Part shown: positions 17,365-25,573 of the stretch, one piece after another
How positions within the stretch are numbered: the stretch's first letter is position 1
How the letters are laid out: each line of letters starts with the position of its first letter
Source: Glutamicibacter soli
GTDB lineage: Bacteria; Actinomycetota; Actinomycetes; Actinomycetales; Micrococcaceae
Length of the DNA stretch: 64,000 nucleotides
Direction: 5' to 3'
NCBI RefSeq assembly: GCF_003309065.1
Contig: NZ_POAF01000001.1
Location: 62,001 to 126,000 of the forward strand
Position numbers and translations under genes: made by a program
The notes under the pieces: generated by a model
The model's input: the letters and a program-made list of their open reading frames with translations, nothing else
Databases searched by the model: none
Told to the model about the DNA's origin: nothing

Positions 17365-17748
17365 ATGGCTCAAAAAATCCGTCAGTGGCCCGCTTGGGTC
17401 ACCATTGATCTTGTACTGATCGTTATCTTCGCCCTGCTCGGCCGCCGCGAACATGAGCACGGGCTCTCGCTTGGCGGGATCTTATGGACGGCACTTCCAT
17501 TCTTAATCGGCTACGCGATCGTGACCCTGGCCTCGCGCCCGTGGAAAACCATTAACAACCTATGGCCCAGCGGAATCCTCATATGGATTGGAACCGTGGC
17601 TTTGGGCATCGCGTTGCGACTTGCGTTCAACGACACGGCTGCCGTGGCCTTCATTATCGTTGCCACGCTGGTACTCGGACTGTTCCTGCTGGGCAGGCGC
17701 CTAGTCACAGGGCTGATCGCCAAGCGCTCAGCTAAGCAACAGGCCTAA
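17365..17748 (+). CDS. DUF3054 membrane protein
   Basis: The 127-residue protein has four predicted membrane helices and a Lys/Arg-rich C-terminus. The short loop after helix 1 ('RREHEHG') and helix 3 end fit the DUF3054 family. Function is unknown. A TAGGAT -10 box ends 6 nt before the ATG, so the message is probably leaderless. Its 3' end overlaps the convergent gene at 17728 by 21 bp. Confidence 0.8.
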   Translation: MAQKIRQWPAWVTIDLVLIVIFALLGRREHEHGLSLGGILWTALPFLIGYAIVTLASRPWKTINNLWPSGILIWIGTVALGIALRLAFNDTAAVAFIIVATLVLGLFLLGRRLVTGLIAKRSAKQQA

Positions 17749-18270
17749 TCCGTAAGCGCCGGCCGCTACAAGCCCGCTGGCGAAAGTCCCGAGGATGAAC
17801 TGTTCGGCAGCTTGGTGGTTTTTCAGTTCAGCGAATCGGCCAAGCCCCTTGACGGCCAGGACGACCGCAGTCCCCTCGGGCCAGCCGGCCCAGAGCGTCC
17901 CCACGATCGCCGCACGTTCAAGAAGTCCGATCCACAACCCGCCACGCAGCGGCGACGGATCGGACTTTTCTTGTGCCGAGGGATCGGGATTTCGAGAGGC
18001 CAAGGTGAAAACCAATTCGGTGAACGGACCGCCGAAGGCCAAGGCAAAGAGCACACTCAGCGAAATCGCCAGGGTGGCCGGTACTGGCTGGTTGCCGTCG
18101 ACCGCGTGACCCATGAGCCCGAAGACCAGCGCAGCCAGCACGAGTATTGCGGCGGCGATGGTAAGCCAAGTTCGGATCGAAGCGCGGCGTCCTTTTGCGT
18201 AACTGAGAAAACTCGCCGCAACAGACAGGCCGGTGGCAGCGATCAAAATGACCCAGGCAGTCCAGAACAC
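17728..18270 (-). CDS. Membrane protein paired with a SatD-like regulator
   Basis: The 180-residue protein has about five hydrophobic segments with a polar loop at residues 92-107. It starts 5 bp after the stop of the SatD-like gene, so the two form an operon. The pairing of a SatD-type DNA-binding protein with a small membrane protein recalls satD-satE of streptococci. I do not recognise the family with certainty, and no catalytic motif is visible. Confidence 0.7.
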   Translation of the reverse strand: MFWTAWVILIAATGLSVAASFLSYAKGRRASIRTWLTIAAAILVLAALVFGLMGHAVDGNQPVPATLAISLSVLFALAFGGPFTELVFTLASRNPDPSAQEKSDPSPLRGGLWIGLLERAAIVGTLWAGWPEGTAVVLAVKGLGRFAELKNHQAAEQFILGTFASGLVAAGAYGLGLLLS

Positions 18271-18275
18271 GTGCG

Positions 18276-18869
18276 CTACTCCCCTATCCGCTTTAATTGG
18301 CGGCCAAGCGACTTGGCCGCCTCATCCATCATGCGGTTCGCCTCGAACCACAGGGCTGCTGACAGCCTAGACGAAACGGCCTGCTGCGTGATGCCAAGAC
18401 GTGCGGCGATCTGTTGCTGGGTCATGCCTTCATCAGCCAGCGTTCCAGCCTCCCACGCCGTGGCGCGACGCTTGGATACGACCGCAGCTGTCAATTGCAA
18501 CTCCGCTTCCAACCGAGTCGCTTCATTGGTCGGCCCATGCACTGCTAGATGCGCATTGGTGTTCTTGGCCCGCTCAACTGCCACCCTGGCGAATTCGAAA
18601 GCGGGACCGCGACCTGCGCGCGTTTCGGCAGGCAAGGGCGTTTCAACCTGACCGAAGCCGATGCCAACGCTCCAGTCCCCCGAAGCCGCCATCATCACCG
18701 CAAGACGAATCGCTTCCGAAGCATCATCCATCACGGCTTGGATTTCGTCGCCGGCGGTTCGCTGGAACGGGCGGACCACCGATACGGTAGCATTGGCCTG
18801 TTTGACCAGTGCTTCAACCTTGTCGTCAGAGGAACGCGAACGCCTCTGATCAATAGTCAAGACAATCAT
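18276..18869 (-). CDS. SatD-like protein with C-terminal HTH
   Basis: The 197-residue protein has an N-terminal alpha/beta domain ('FQRTAGDEIQAV' near residue 37, 'VGIGFGQVE' near 70) like SatD-family proteins. A C-terminal helix-turn-helix follows, 'MTQQQIAARLGITQQAVSSRL' (about residues 150-170). It probably regulates itself and the downstream membrane protein gene, because two related palindromes lie just upstream. The ligand or signal is unknown. The SatD assignment is moderate; the HTH is clear. Confidence 0.7.
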   Translation of the reverse strand: MIVLTIDQRRSRSSDDKVEALVKQANATVSVVRPFQRTAGDEIQAVMDDASEAIRLAVMMAASGDWSVGIGFGQVETPLPAETRAGRGPAFEFARVAVERAKNTNAHLAVHGPTNEATRLEAELQLTAAVVSKRRATAWEAGTLADEGMTQQQIAARLGITQQAVSSRLSAALWFEANRMMDEAAKSLGRQLKRIGE

Positions 18870-18872
18870 GGA

Positions 18873-18890
18873 ACAATGTTAAAACATTGT
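18873..18890. promoter_or_regulatory. Palindromic operator candidate 1 of the SatD-like gene
   Basis: ACAATGTT (18873-18880) and AACATTGT (18883-18890) are perfect inverted arms separated by 2 bp. The site starts 3 bp upstream of the ATG, where a repressor would block transcription or initiation. Confidence 0.55.
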
Positions 18891-18900
18891 CTTCTATTTC

Positions 18901-18918
18901 ACAAATCTTAAAACTTGT
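18901..18918. promoter_or_regulatory. Palindromic operator candidate 2 of the SatD-like gene
   Basis: A second, imperfect 18-bp palindrome (ACAAATCTTAAAACTTGT) resembles site 1 and starts 28 bp from it, close to an integral number of helical turns. Both sites share ACAA/TTGT ends and a central TTAAAA. Confidence 0.45.
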
Positions 18919-19031
18919 ACCTCGGTAATTCTGGTCGTACTCGAAAAGCTGGAGTCTGACCCAACGTCGACTAAGGTTGAGTCAAGAGGATGGCCCAAAA
19001 GTAGGCGGGTCACGAGCATTGAGAGGTATCA

Positions 19032-19313
19032 ATGGTTACCGCATTCGTAATGATTCAGACGGCTACCGACAGCATTCCTGAGTCCGCCCAGCAGATTTCG
19101 GAAATCGAAGGCATTCGCGAGGTCTACTCCGTTGCCGGCGATTGGGACCTGATCGCGATCGCACACGTGCACAAGCATGAAGACCTGGCTGAGGTTATCG
19201 CGAACAAGCTTTCCAAGATCCCTGGGATCAAAGCGACCCAGACGCATATTGCGTTCCGCGCGTACTCCACGCACGACCTGGATGCTGCGTTCTCCCTGGA
19301 CTTGGGCGACTAA
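19032..19313 (+). CDS. Stand-alone Lrp/AsnC effector (RAM) domain protein
   Basis: The 93-residue protein consists only of the RAM/AsnC ligand-binding fold (beta-alpha-beta-beta-alpha-beta). It has 'VAGDWDLIAIAHV' near residue 36 and ends in a short acidic tail. There is no DNA-binding domain. Such proteins form rings and bind small molecules such as amino acids. It lies next to trpD, convergent and sharing a terminator, so an amino-acid link is possible but not shown. A GAGAGGT Shine-Dalgarno precedes the ATG. Confidence 0.85.
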   Translation: MVTAFVMIQTATDSIPESAQQISEIEGIREVYSVAGDWDLIAIAHVHKHEDLAEVIANKLSKIPGIKATQTHIAFRAYSTHDLDAAFSLDLGD

Positions 19314-19328
19314 GCGCACCATCCAAAA

Positions 19329-19371
19329 GAGGCCTTGGTTCAACGCTTGTAATGCGTTGAACCAAGGCCTC
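19329..19371. terminator. Bidirectional terminator, RAM protein / trpD
   Basis: Perfect 18-bp arms (19329-19346 and 19354-19371) with a 7-nt loop are flanked by AAAAG on one side and TTTGTTTT on the other, between convergent stops. Confidence 0.9.
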
Positions 19372-19394
19372 GATTTGTTTTCCGCGGTATGTGG

Positions 19395-20462
19395 CTACCT
19401 ACCGACTATCGCAGTGGTGGTTTGGGACCAAGTGGTTAGCACCTTGGCCGCGGCACCAGAGTCGATTGACCGCTTGGCCATGACCAGGGCGGCTGCCATT
19501 CGGTCTTCGAAGCTACCCTCGGCCTGTTCATTGAACGCTACGATGCCAGCGGCCGCGTTCACAAGAACCGCGTCGCGCACCGGACCCGTGGAACCGTTGA
19601 CGATGTCGCGTACAACCTGAGCATTATGTTGAGCGTCGCCACCGCGAAGATCCTCGAGCGTCGCTGGAGCGATGCCAATATCCTGAACATCGAAAGTGAA
19701 CTCGTTGACCTGCCCATCGCGGACTTCCCAAACGCGATTCAGCGCGGTGGTGGTCATTTCGTCTAGCCCGTCCTCGCCCCGGAATACCAGGCCTCGAACA
19801 CCGCGACTGGCCAAGACGCCTGCCATGATCGGTGCCATTAGAAGGTCTGAACAACCAATCGCTGAAGCACTGGGGAGCGCTGGGTTGGTGAGCGGCCCCA
19901 TGAAGTTGAAGGCTGTCGGGATCCGGAGCTGACTCCGCGCGTTCGCCACATGCCGCATCGAAGGATGGAAGATATTGGCAAAGCAGAACGCAATCCCAAC
20001 TTTGTCGTAAACCTCCACAAGCCGCTCGATTGGTACATCAAGTCGCACGTCGAGGGCTTCGAGCACGTCAGCGGAACCGGAGGATGACGACGAGGCGCGG
20101 TTGCCATGCTTAACGATATTGACCCCGGCGCCAGCGCAGACGAGCGTCGCCATGGTTGAAATGTTGACCGTATTCTGTCGATCACCACCAGTTCCAACAA
20201 TGTCCAGAGTTGGTGCTTTGATGCTCAATGGGCGTGCATTTGCCACCATGGAGTCGACCAAACCAGTCAATTCGCCCACTGTTTCGCCCTTGGCGCGCAG
20301 CGCGACTAAAAAGCCAGCGATTTGTACGTCGCTTGCTTCGCCGTTCATGATTTCGTTCATTGCCCAGCCGGCTTCATCACGGCTGAGATCGCCGCCTGAA
20401 ATCAGTGTGGACAGCAGATTTGGCCACGTTGGGAACTTTTCGTTTACAAGGCTCGTTGACAC
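19395..20462 (-). CDS. trpD: Anthranilate phosphoribosyltransferase
   Basis: TrpD joins anthranilate to PRPP in tryptophan synthesis. The protein is about 355 residues from the GTG at 20462. It shows '[15 protein letters not shown]' (PRPP loop) near residue 85, '[20 protein letters not shown]' and '[11 protein letters not shown]' motifs, all typical. I prefer this GTG because a TAGGCT -10 box ends 7 nt upstream, as for a leaderless message. An upstream ATG at 20486 would add 8 residues. No other trp genes are adjacent, as is common for this locus in actinobacteria. Confidence 0.93.
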   Translation of the reverse strand: MSTSLVNEKFPTWPNLLSTLISGGDLSRDEAGWAMNEIMNGEASDVQIAGFLVALRAKGETVGELTGLVDSMVANARPLSIKAPTLDIVGTGGDRQNTVNISTMATLVCAGAGVNIVKHGNRASSSSSGSADVLEALDVRLDVPIERLVEVYDKVGIAFCFANIFHPSMRHVANARSQLRIPTAFNFMGPLTNPALPSASAIGCSDLLMAPIMAGVLASRGVRGLVFRGEDGLDEMTTTALNRVWEVRDGQVNEFTFDVQDIGIAPATLEDLRGGDAQHNAQVVRDIVNGSTGPVRDAVLVNAAAGIVAFNEQAEGSFEDRMAAALVMAKRSIDSGAAAKVLTTWSQTTTAIVGR

Positions 20463-20562
20463 GTATGTAAGCCTAACGAGAAGCACGGAAATCGTTCTAC
20501 TTCATGTCTTAAGAAGTTGTGTCTCCGGCCTCTGAAAACGGCACTTTGCAGGGAAGAATTAC

Positions 20563-20578
20563 GCAACACAGGTGTTGC
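20563..20578. promoter_or_regulatory. Perfect inverted repeat upstream of ctaE
   Basis: GCAACAC (20563-20569) and GTGTTGC (20572-20578) are separated by AG. The site lies in the 287 bp between trpD and ctaE, about 170 bp before ctaE, and could be an operator for either gene. Confidence 0.4.
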
Positions 20579-20737
20579 ATAAGTAAATGTTTCGCGTGAC
20601 TCGCCGAATCAAGCTCTACGAATTGTAGAAAGAGTTTGATTCGAACTTCCGCGTGTTTCCGCGGTTGTTGCGCTGATGTGGTGGAAGAAACCACTGTCAG
20701 ACCCTTTTTGTATTGGTATCTGAGGGCCGTTTAGAGA

Positions 20738-20743
20738 CATAAT
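20738..20743 (+). promoter_or_regulatory. CATAAT -10 box of a leaderless ctaE-qcrCAB message
   Basis: CATAAT ends 6 nt before the GTG start of ctaE, the spacing of a transcript that begins at the start codon. No Shine-Dalgarno is seen. Confidence 0.5.
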
Positions 20744-20749
20744 GTCAGT

Positions 20750-21388
20750 GTGACAACTGCGACTCATGCCCCAAATACGACGGCGCCACATGCGCCGAAC
20801 CGCCCAAACATGGTGTCGGTGGGAACGATGGTGTGGCTCTCCAGCGAGCTCATGTTCTTCGCCGCCCTCTTCGCCATGTACTTCAGCCTCCGTGCTGCCG
20901 CGCCCGATCTCTGGGCGACTGAAACTGCCAAGCTGAACGTACCGTTCGCGCTGGTAAACACCTTGATTCTGGTGTCCAGCTCGTTCACGTGCCAGATTGG
21001 TGTTTTCAAGGCCGAGGCATTTAAGCCTCGCCGCACCGGCGGAGTGTTCAACCTCAAGGAATGGGGAATGATCGAATGGTTCATTCTCACCTTCATCCTT
21101 GGGGCTATCTTCGTTTCGGTCCAGGCCTACGAATACGCCGTCCTCGTTCATGAGGGCGTTGCTCTGAACTCGAACGGCTATGCTTCGGCGTTCTACATGA
21201 CTACCGGCTTCCACGGCATTCACGTTGCCGGTGGCCTGATTGCATTCCTGCTGATCATTGGTCGTGCGATGCTCGCGAAGAAGTTTGGCCACTTCGAAGC
21301 AACCGGCGCCATCGTCGTGTCCTACTACTGGCACTTCGTTGACGTTGTCTGGATTGCTCTGTTCGCGATCATCTACTTCTTGAAGTAG
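20750..21388 (+). CDS. ctaE: Cytochrome aa3 oxidase subunit III
   Basis: The 212-residue protein has five predicted membrane helices. Subunit III signatures include '[13 protein letters not shown]' and the C-terminal '[11 protein letters not shown]' and '[12 protein letters not shown]', with the conserved His and Glu. It is the third core subunit of the heme-copper oxidase. As in other actinobacteria it sits in front of the qcrCAB genes rather than with ctaC/ctaD, reflecting the bc1-aa3 supercomplex. It starts with GTG. Confidence 0.95.
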   Translation: MTTATHAPNTTAPHAPNRPNMVSVGTMVWLSSELMFFAALFAMYFSLRAAAPDLWATETAKLNVPFALVNTLILVSSSFTCQIGVFKAEAFKPRRTGGVFNLKEWGMIEWFILTFILGAIFVSVQAYEYAVLVHEGVALNSNGYASAFYMTTGFHGIHVAGGLIAFLLIIGRAMLAKKFGHFEATGAIVVSYYWHFVDVVWIALFAIIYFLK

Positions 21389-21464
21389 GCAACTAACAAT
21401 TCATCAGTTGCCTCCACAGAAGTACGGCAACACCACACCAAGAAATTAAGTGAGGAATCAGCAA

Positions 21465-22259
21465 GTGAAGGCTCTTTCGAAAAAGCGCCGCCACCCGCTC
21501 GCCGCTGTGGCCCTGCTGTTATTCGGATTGCTGATTACCGGCAGTCTCTACACTGCAGCGGGAAGCATCAGCGAAGCGAAGGCTGCGGACACCACCACTG
21601 CCTCGCAGTCGGATGTAGATGAAGGCGGAAAGCTTTTCGTCGCCAACTGCGCGACCTGCCACGGTATGAACGCTGAAGGAACCAACTCGGGTCCGTCGCT
21701 GATCGGCGTCGGCGCCGCATCGGTCGACTTCCAGGTTGGTACCGGCCGCATGCCGATGCAGATGCAGGGCCCGCAGGCCCAGGCGAAGCCAGTGCAGTTC
21801 ACCGATGAGCAGATCTCGCAGCTGGCAGCATTCGTTGCCAGCCTCGGCGCAGGACCGGCAATCCCGGATGAGGAAAGCTTGGATACCACCAAGGGCGACG
21901 CCGCTCACGGTGGAACCGTGTTCCGCGTCAACTGCGCAATGTGCCACAACGCCGCTGCTGCCGGTGGCGCCCTGACCCGCGGTAAGTTTGCTCCGACCCT
22001 GGCTGGTGTCAGCGAGAAGCACATTTACGAAGCAATGGTTACCGGCCCACAGAACATGCCTGTGTTCAACGATTCGAACATCACCCCGGACGAGAAGCGT
22101 GACGTAGTCACCTTCCTGAAGACCATTGAAGCTAATGGTTCGGCCGGCGGCGTTGCTCTCGGTTCGCTTGGCCCAGTGGCTGAAGGCCTGTTCGTCTGGA
22201 CCGCTGGTCTGGGTATCATCATCGCCTTCACCATTTGGTTGACCTCGCGTCCTTCCTAA
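21465..22259 (+). CDS. qcrC: Diheme cytochrome c subunit of the bc1 complex
   Basis: QcrC carries electrons from the Rieske protein to the oxidase without a soluble cytochrome c. The protein is 264 residues from the GTG at 21465, chosen because GAGGA lies 8 nt upstream; an in-frame GTG at 21450 would add five residues. It has an N-terminal membrane anchor (about 13-35), two heme-binding motifs, CATCH near residue 62 and CAMCH near 162, and a C-terminal membrane helix. It is encoded between ctaE and qcrA in the respiratory operon. Confidence 0.95.
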   Translation: MKALSKKRRHPLAAVALLLFGLLITGSLYTAAGSISEAKAADTTTASQSDVDEGGKLFVANCATCHGMNAEGTNSGPSLIGVGAASVDFQVGTGRMPMQMQGPQAQAKPVQFTDEQISQLAAFVASLGAGPAIPDEESLDTTKGDAAHGGTVFRVNCAMCHNAAAAGGALTRGKFAPTLAGVSEKHIYEAMVTGPQNMPVFNDSNITPDEKRDVVTFLKTIEANGSAGGVALGSLGPVAEGLFVWTAGLGIIIAFTIWLTSRPS

Positions 22260-22329
22260 GGCACTCGCGGCGTAGCGCCGCAAACATCACTACGTACAAA
22301 AATTCCTAACAGAAGGATGAGAGAGAAAC

Positions 22330-23382
22330 ATGGGCGACCATAGTCACGGCAGTCCCGAAAACTCGGGCACCGTTGCTAAGGCTGACGATGTGGCTCAGGA
22401 CCGGTTCCCGGATCCAGGACTACCTCCGCACCGTCCGCGTCTCGCAGACCGCGATCCGCGCGCAGCCAAGCGACACGAGCGCCAAGTAGCGCTCCTATTT
22501 ACCATCTCCATCATCGGCACGCTGTTCTTCTTCGTGTCCTACTTCGTCCTGGGCCACCTGGGCGACATGACTTTCGCTGAACTTCGTGTTCAGAACGCAG
22601 CTCTGGGCCTCGGCACCGCATTCGCGATGCTGGGTATCGGTGTCGGCATCGTTCACTGGGCCAAGACCCTGATGCCGGACCACGAACTGGTCGAGAGCCG
22701 CCACGAGATTCGCACCGAAGCAGATCGCCAGGATGCAGTCGAAATCGTTGACACCATCATCGAAGAGTCTGGCATCAAGCGCCGTCCGCTGATCCGCAAC
22801 AGCCTGATTGGCGCCATTGCACTGGCTCCGATCCCTGCGATCTTCATGTTCCGCGACCTTGAGCGTTCCGGAAAGACCGCTGGCGAAATGGTCGAACAGC
22901 TGCGTCACACCATGTGGGACACCGGCGTTCGTTTGACCCGCGACCCATCGGGTACCCCGATCAAGGCTTCGGACGTACAGATCGGCTCGGCTTTCCACGT
23001 CATTCCCGAGGGTCTGAACGAGGCCGAGGACGTACTGAACGAAAAGGCCAAGGCCGTTGTTCTGCTGATGCGTATGGATCCACAGGAGATGAACATCTCC
23101 GAAGGCCGCGAAGACTGGAATGTCGACGGCATCGTCGCCTACTCCAAGATTTGCACCCACGTGGGTTGCCCCATTGCTCTGTACGAGCAGCACACCCACC
23201 ACCTGCTGTGCCCTTGCCACCAGTCCACCTTTGACCTCGCCAACGAGTGCAAGGTTGTCTTCGGTCCGGCAGGTCACGCACTTCCGCAGTTGCCAATCAT
23301 GGTTGACGCCGAAGGCTACCTGGTAGCCCGCAGCGACTTCCACGAACCGGTTGGCCCGGCTTACTGGGAGCGTGGTCAGTAA
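22330..23382 (+). CDS. qcrA: Rieske iron-sulfur subunit of the bc1 complex
   Basis: The 350-residue protein has the actinobacterial form of QcrA, with three membrane helices before the Rieske domain rather than one. The cluster ligands are in 'CTHVGCP' near residue 276 and 'CPCHQSTF' near 297, giving two Cys and two His. It takes electrons from menaquinol and passes them to QcrC. In actinobacteria export of the folded Rieske domain depends on Tat, encoded at the start of this window. The stop is 2 bp before qcrB. Confidence 0.95.
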   Translation: MGDHSHGSPENSGTVAKADDVAQDRFPDPGLPPHRPRLADRDPRAAKRHERQVALLFTISIIGTLFFFVSYFVLGHLGDMTFAELRVQNAALGLGTAFAMLGIGVGIVHWAKTLMPDHELVESRHEIRTEADRQDAVEIVDTIIEESGIKRRPLIRNSLIGAIALAPIPAIFMFRDLERSGKTAGEMVEQLRHTMWDTGVRLTRDPSGTPIKASDVQIGSAFHVIPEGLNEAEDVLNEKAKAVVLLMRMDPQEMNISEGREDWNVDGIVAYSKICTHVGCPIALYEQHTHHLLCPCHQSTFDLANECKVVFGPAGHALPQLPIMVDAEGYLVARSDFHEPVGPAYWERGQ

Positions 23383-23384
23383 TC

Positions 23385-25055
23385 ATGGCGACTACTAACG
23401 AATACACTCCGTCGACCGCGACCGGCCGCTTGGCCAACTTCGTCGACACCCGCGTCGGAGCTTCGACCATCGTCAAGGAATTCGGTCGCAAGATCTTCCC
23501 TGACCACTGGTCCTTCATGTTCGGTGAAGTTGCGCTGTACACCTTCGTACTGCTGCTGCTTTCCGGCACCTTCCTGACCTTCTTCTTCGATCCTTCGATG
23601 GCCCACGTGGTCTACGAAGGCTCGTACGTACCGCTGAAGGGTATCGGCATGTCGACCGCAATGGCGTCGACGCTCGATATCTCCTTCGACGTGCGTGGCG
23701 GTCTGTTCATGCGCCAGGTACACCACTGGTCCGCGCTGCTGTTCGTTGCTTCCCTCTCCGTGCACATGCTGCGCGTGTTCTTCACCGGTGCGTTCCGTCG
23801 CCCGCGTGAGCTGAACTGGGTCGTCGGCGGCGTGCTGCTGATCATGGGCCTGGCTGCTGGCTTCACCGGCTACTCCCTGCCAGATGATCTGCTGTCCGGT
23901 AACGGTCTGCGCATCATCGACGGCGTGATGAAGGCCCTGCCTGTTGTGGGCACCTACCTGTCGATGTTCTTCTTCGGCGGAGAGTTCCCTGGCGAGCACG
24001 TGATCCCGCGTCTGTACTCGCTGCACATCATGATCGTGCCTGCGGTCATTATCCTGCTGCTGGTTATCCACCTGTTCATGGTTGTGACCCACAAGCACAC
24101 CCAGTACCCTGGTCCGGGTCGCACCAATGACAACGTTGTTGGCTTCCCAGTGGGTCCTGTGTACGCGGCCAAGGCTGGCGGCTTCTTCTTCATCGTCTTC
24201 GGCATCGTTGCTTTCATTTCGGGTATCTTCCAGATCAACCCGGTCTGGAACTATGGTCCGTACGACCCGTCGCCGGTGTCCGCTGGTACCCAGCCTGACT
24301 GGTACATCGGATTCGTTGACGGCGCGCTGCGCCTGATGCCGGGTGTCCTGGGCGACTTCAGCTTCGTGTGGAACATTCCGTTCCCATGGGGCGACAACTC
24401 CCTGGTCCTCTCGGTGCTGCTGCCAGCCCTGGTTCCTGCAGGTGCCCTGTTCACGGTCATGTTCGCATGGCCATGGATCGAACGCTGGGTTACCAAGGAC
24501 AACCGCGAGCACCACTTGCTCGACCGTCCGCGCAACGCACCGTTCCGCACCGCAATGGGCGCCGCTGGTGTTGTCTTCTACTGCGTGATGTGGGCAGCTG
24601 CCTCGTCCGACTTGATTGCAACCCACTTCCACGTCGCACTGAACGATGTCACTTACTGGCTGCGCGCGCTGTTCTTCGTCGGCCCACTGGTGGCCTTCTG
24701 GCTGACTCGCCGCATCTGCCTGTCGCTGCAGCGCAAGGATCGCGAGATCGTGCTGCACGGCCGCGAAGCCGGCATCATCCAGATGTCGCCGGAAGGTGGC
24801 TTCTCGGAGAAGCACGAGGAAGTAGATGTCTACAAGCGTTACCTCCTGACCAACTTCAACGACAACCAGTACATCCCGGCCCAGCCGGATGCTGCCGGGC
24901 ACATCTCCCGCAAGGAGAAGCGTCGTGCGAAGATCTCGAAGTTCTTCTTCGAAGATCGCGTCGCCCCAGTAACCCCGTCGGAGCTCGCAGCTGCCAAGGC
25001 AGCCCACGGCCACCACGAGGTTGAAGGCGAGAAGCAGGACTCGATCGAGAAGTAA
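23385..25055 (+). CDS. qcrB: Cytochrome b subunit of the bc1 complex
   Basis: The 556-residue protein has eight or more membrane helices with the bis-heme b histidines ('VHHWSALLFVASLSVHMLR' and 'RLYSLHIMIVPAVIILLLVIHLF'). A charged cytoplasmic tail of about 120 residues follows, the actinobacterial long form. It oxidises menaquinol. QcrB is the target of inhibitors such as telacebec in mycobacteria. It is the last gene of ctaE-qcrCAB; a hairpin with a GAAA loop follows directly. Confidence 0.96.
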   Translation: MATTNEYTPSTATGRLANFVDTRVGASTIVKEFGRKIFPDHWSFMFGEVALYTFVLLLLSGTFLTFFFDPSMAHVVYEGSYVPLKGIGMSTAMASTLDISFDVRGGLFMRQVHHWSALLFVASLSVHMLRVFFTGAFRRPRELNWVVGGVLLIMGLAAGFTGYSLPDDLLSGNGLRIIDGVMKALPVVGTYLSMFFFGGEFPGEHVIPRLYSLHIMIVPAVIILLLVIHLFMVVTHKHTQYPGPGRTNDNVVGFPVGPVYAAKAGGFFFIVFGIVAFISGIFQINPVWNYGPYDPSPVSAGTQPDWYIGFVDGALRLMPGVLGDFSFVWNIPFPWGDNSLVLSVLLPALVPAGALFTVMFAWPWIERWVTKDNREHHLLDRPRNAPFRTAMGAAGVVFYCVMWAAASSDLIATHFHVALNDVTYWLRALFFVGPLVAFWLTRRICLSLQRKDREIVLHGREAGIIQMSPEGGFSEKHEEVDVYKRYLLTNFNDNQYIPAQPDAAGHISRKEKRRAKISKFFFEDRVAPVTPSELAAAKAAHGHHEVEGEKQDSIEK

Positions 25056-25078
25056 TCTCGACTCGCGTTAGTCACAAA

Positions 25079-25110
25079 ACGAGGGACATACCGAAAGGTA
25101 TGTCCCTCGT
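25079..25110 (+). terminator. Terminator of the ctaE-qcrCAB operon
   Basis: A 14-bp perfect stem (25079-25092 and 25097-25110) with a GAAA tetraloop, followed by TTTCGTT, lies 24 bp after the qcrB stop. Confidence 0.88.
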
Positions 25111-25573
25111 TTCGTTAACCCGCAACCCTGCAGGCCGCAGAATGACCGCTGAGGGCCTCAACAGTAGCCAAGTGGGTTCCTTGTCGGCCGGCGGAGTTCT
25201 GACCCTGCTACACGGGCACCAGGAGCTGTTGGCCATGGCAAGCATTGACCGGATTGCCGACATCATCGAGTCCGAGCTGAGGGCTCAGCGCGGGACTCCC
25301 CCGCCGTGAAGTGCAAAACGGGGACTTCGGCTCTCGTCGGCAGGATGCCCACCGCTGATCTGCTACTGGCCAGGAATCGCCACGCCCCGGATGTCTCGAC
25401 AGGACTGATCTGGTCCCGCGCTGCTGGGGTTCCCGCACCTCGCGCTAATCGGAGGTTTGTAGATGCTCCGGGAGAACTTTCCAAGCGGAGGCTCCTGAGC
25501 AAGGGACGGTACAGCGCCCAGAGTCGGATGGAGCACTCTCCCCGCCCGTGCGCCTGTCCATCAGGGTCCGCGG
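25111..25573. other. 463-bp stretch without a recognised gene
   Basis: Nothing in this stretch matches a family I know. Base composition is similar to neighbouring coding DNA, and some frames stay open for over 100 codons, so it may hold remnants of decayed genes. A possible 55-codon ORF (25142-25309) is listed separately. Confidence 0.35.
25142..25309 (+). CDS. Possible small ORF or gene remnant, unrecognised
   Basis: A 55-residue reading frame ends in an amphipathic helix-like segment ('SIDRIADIIESELRAQRG'). No clear Shine-Dalgarno is seen. The third-position GC is fairly high, but the protein matches nothing I recognise. It could be the tail of a lost gene. Confidence 0.2.
   Translation: MTAEGLNSSQVGSLSAGGVLTLLHGHQELLAMASIDRIADIIESELRAQRGTPPP

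Noticed and set aside
20622-20640. AGAGTTTGAT, as at the 5' end of 16S rRNA
   Set aside because: The bases after it do not match 16S rRNA, and no rRNA sequence follows. Chance match.
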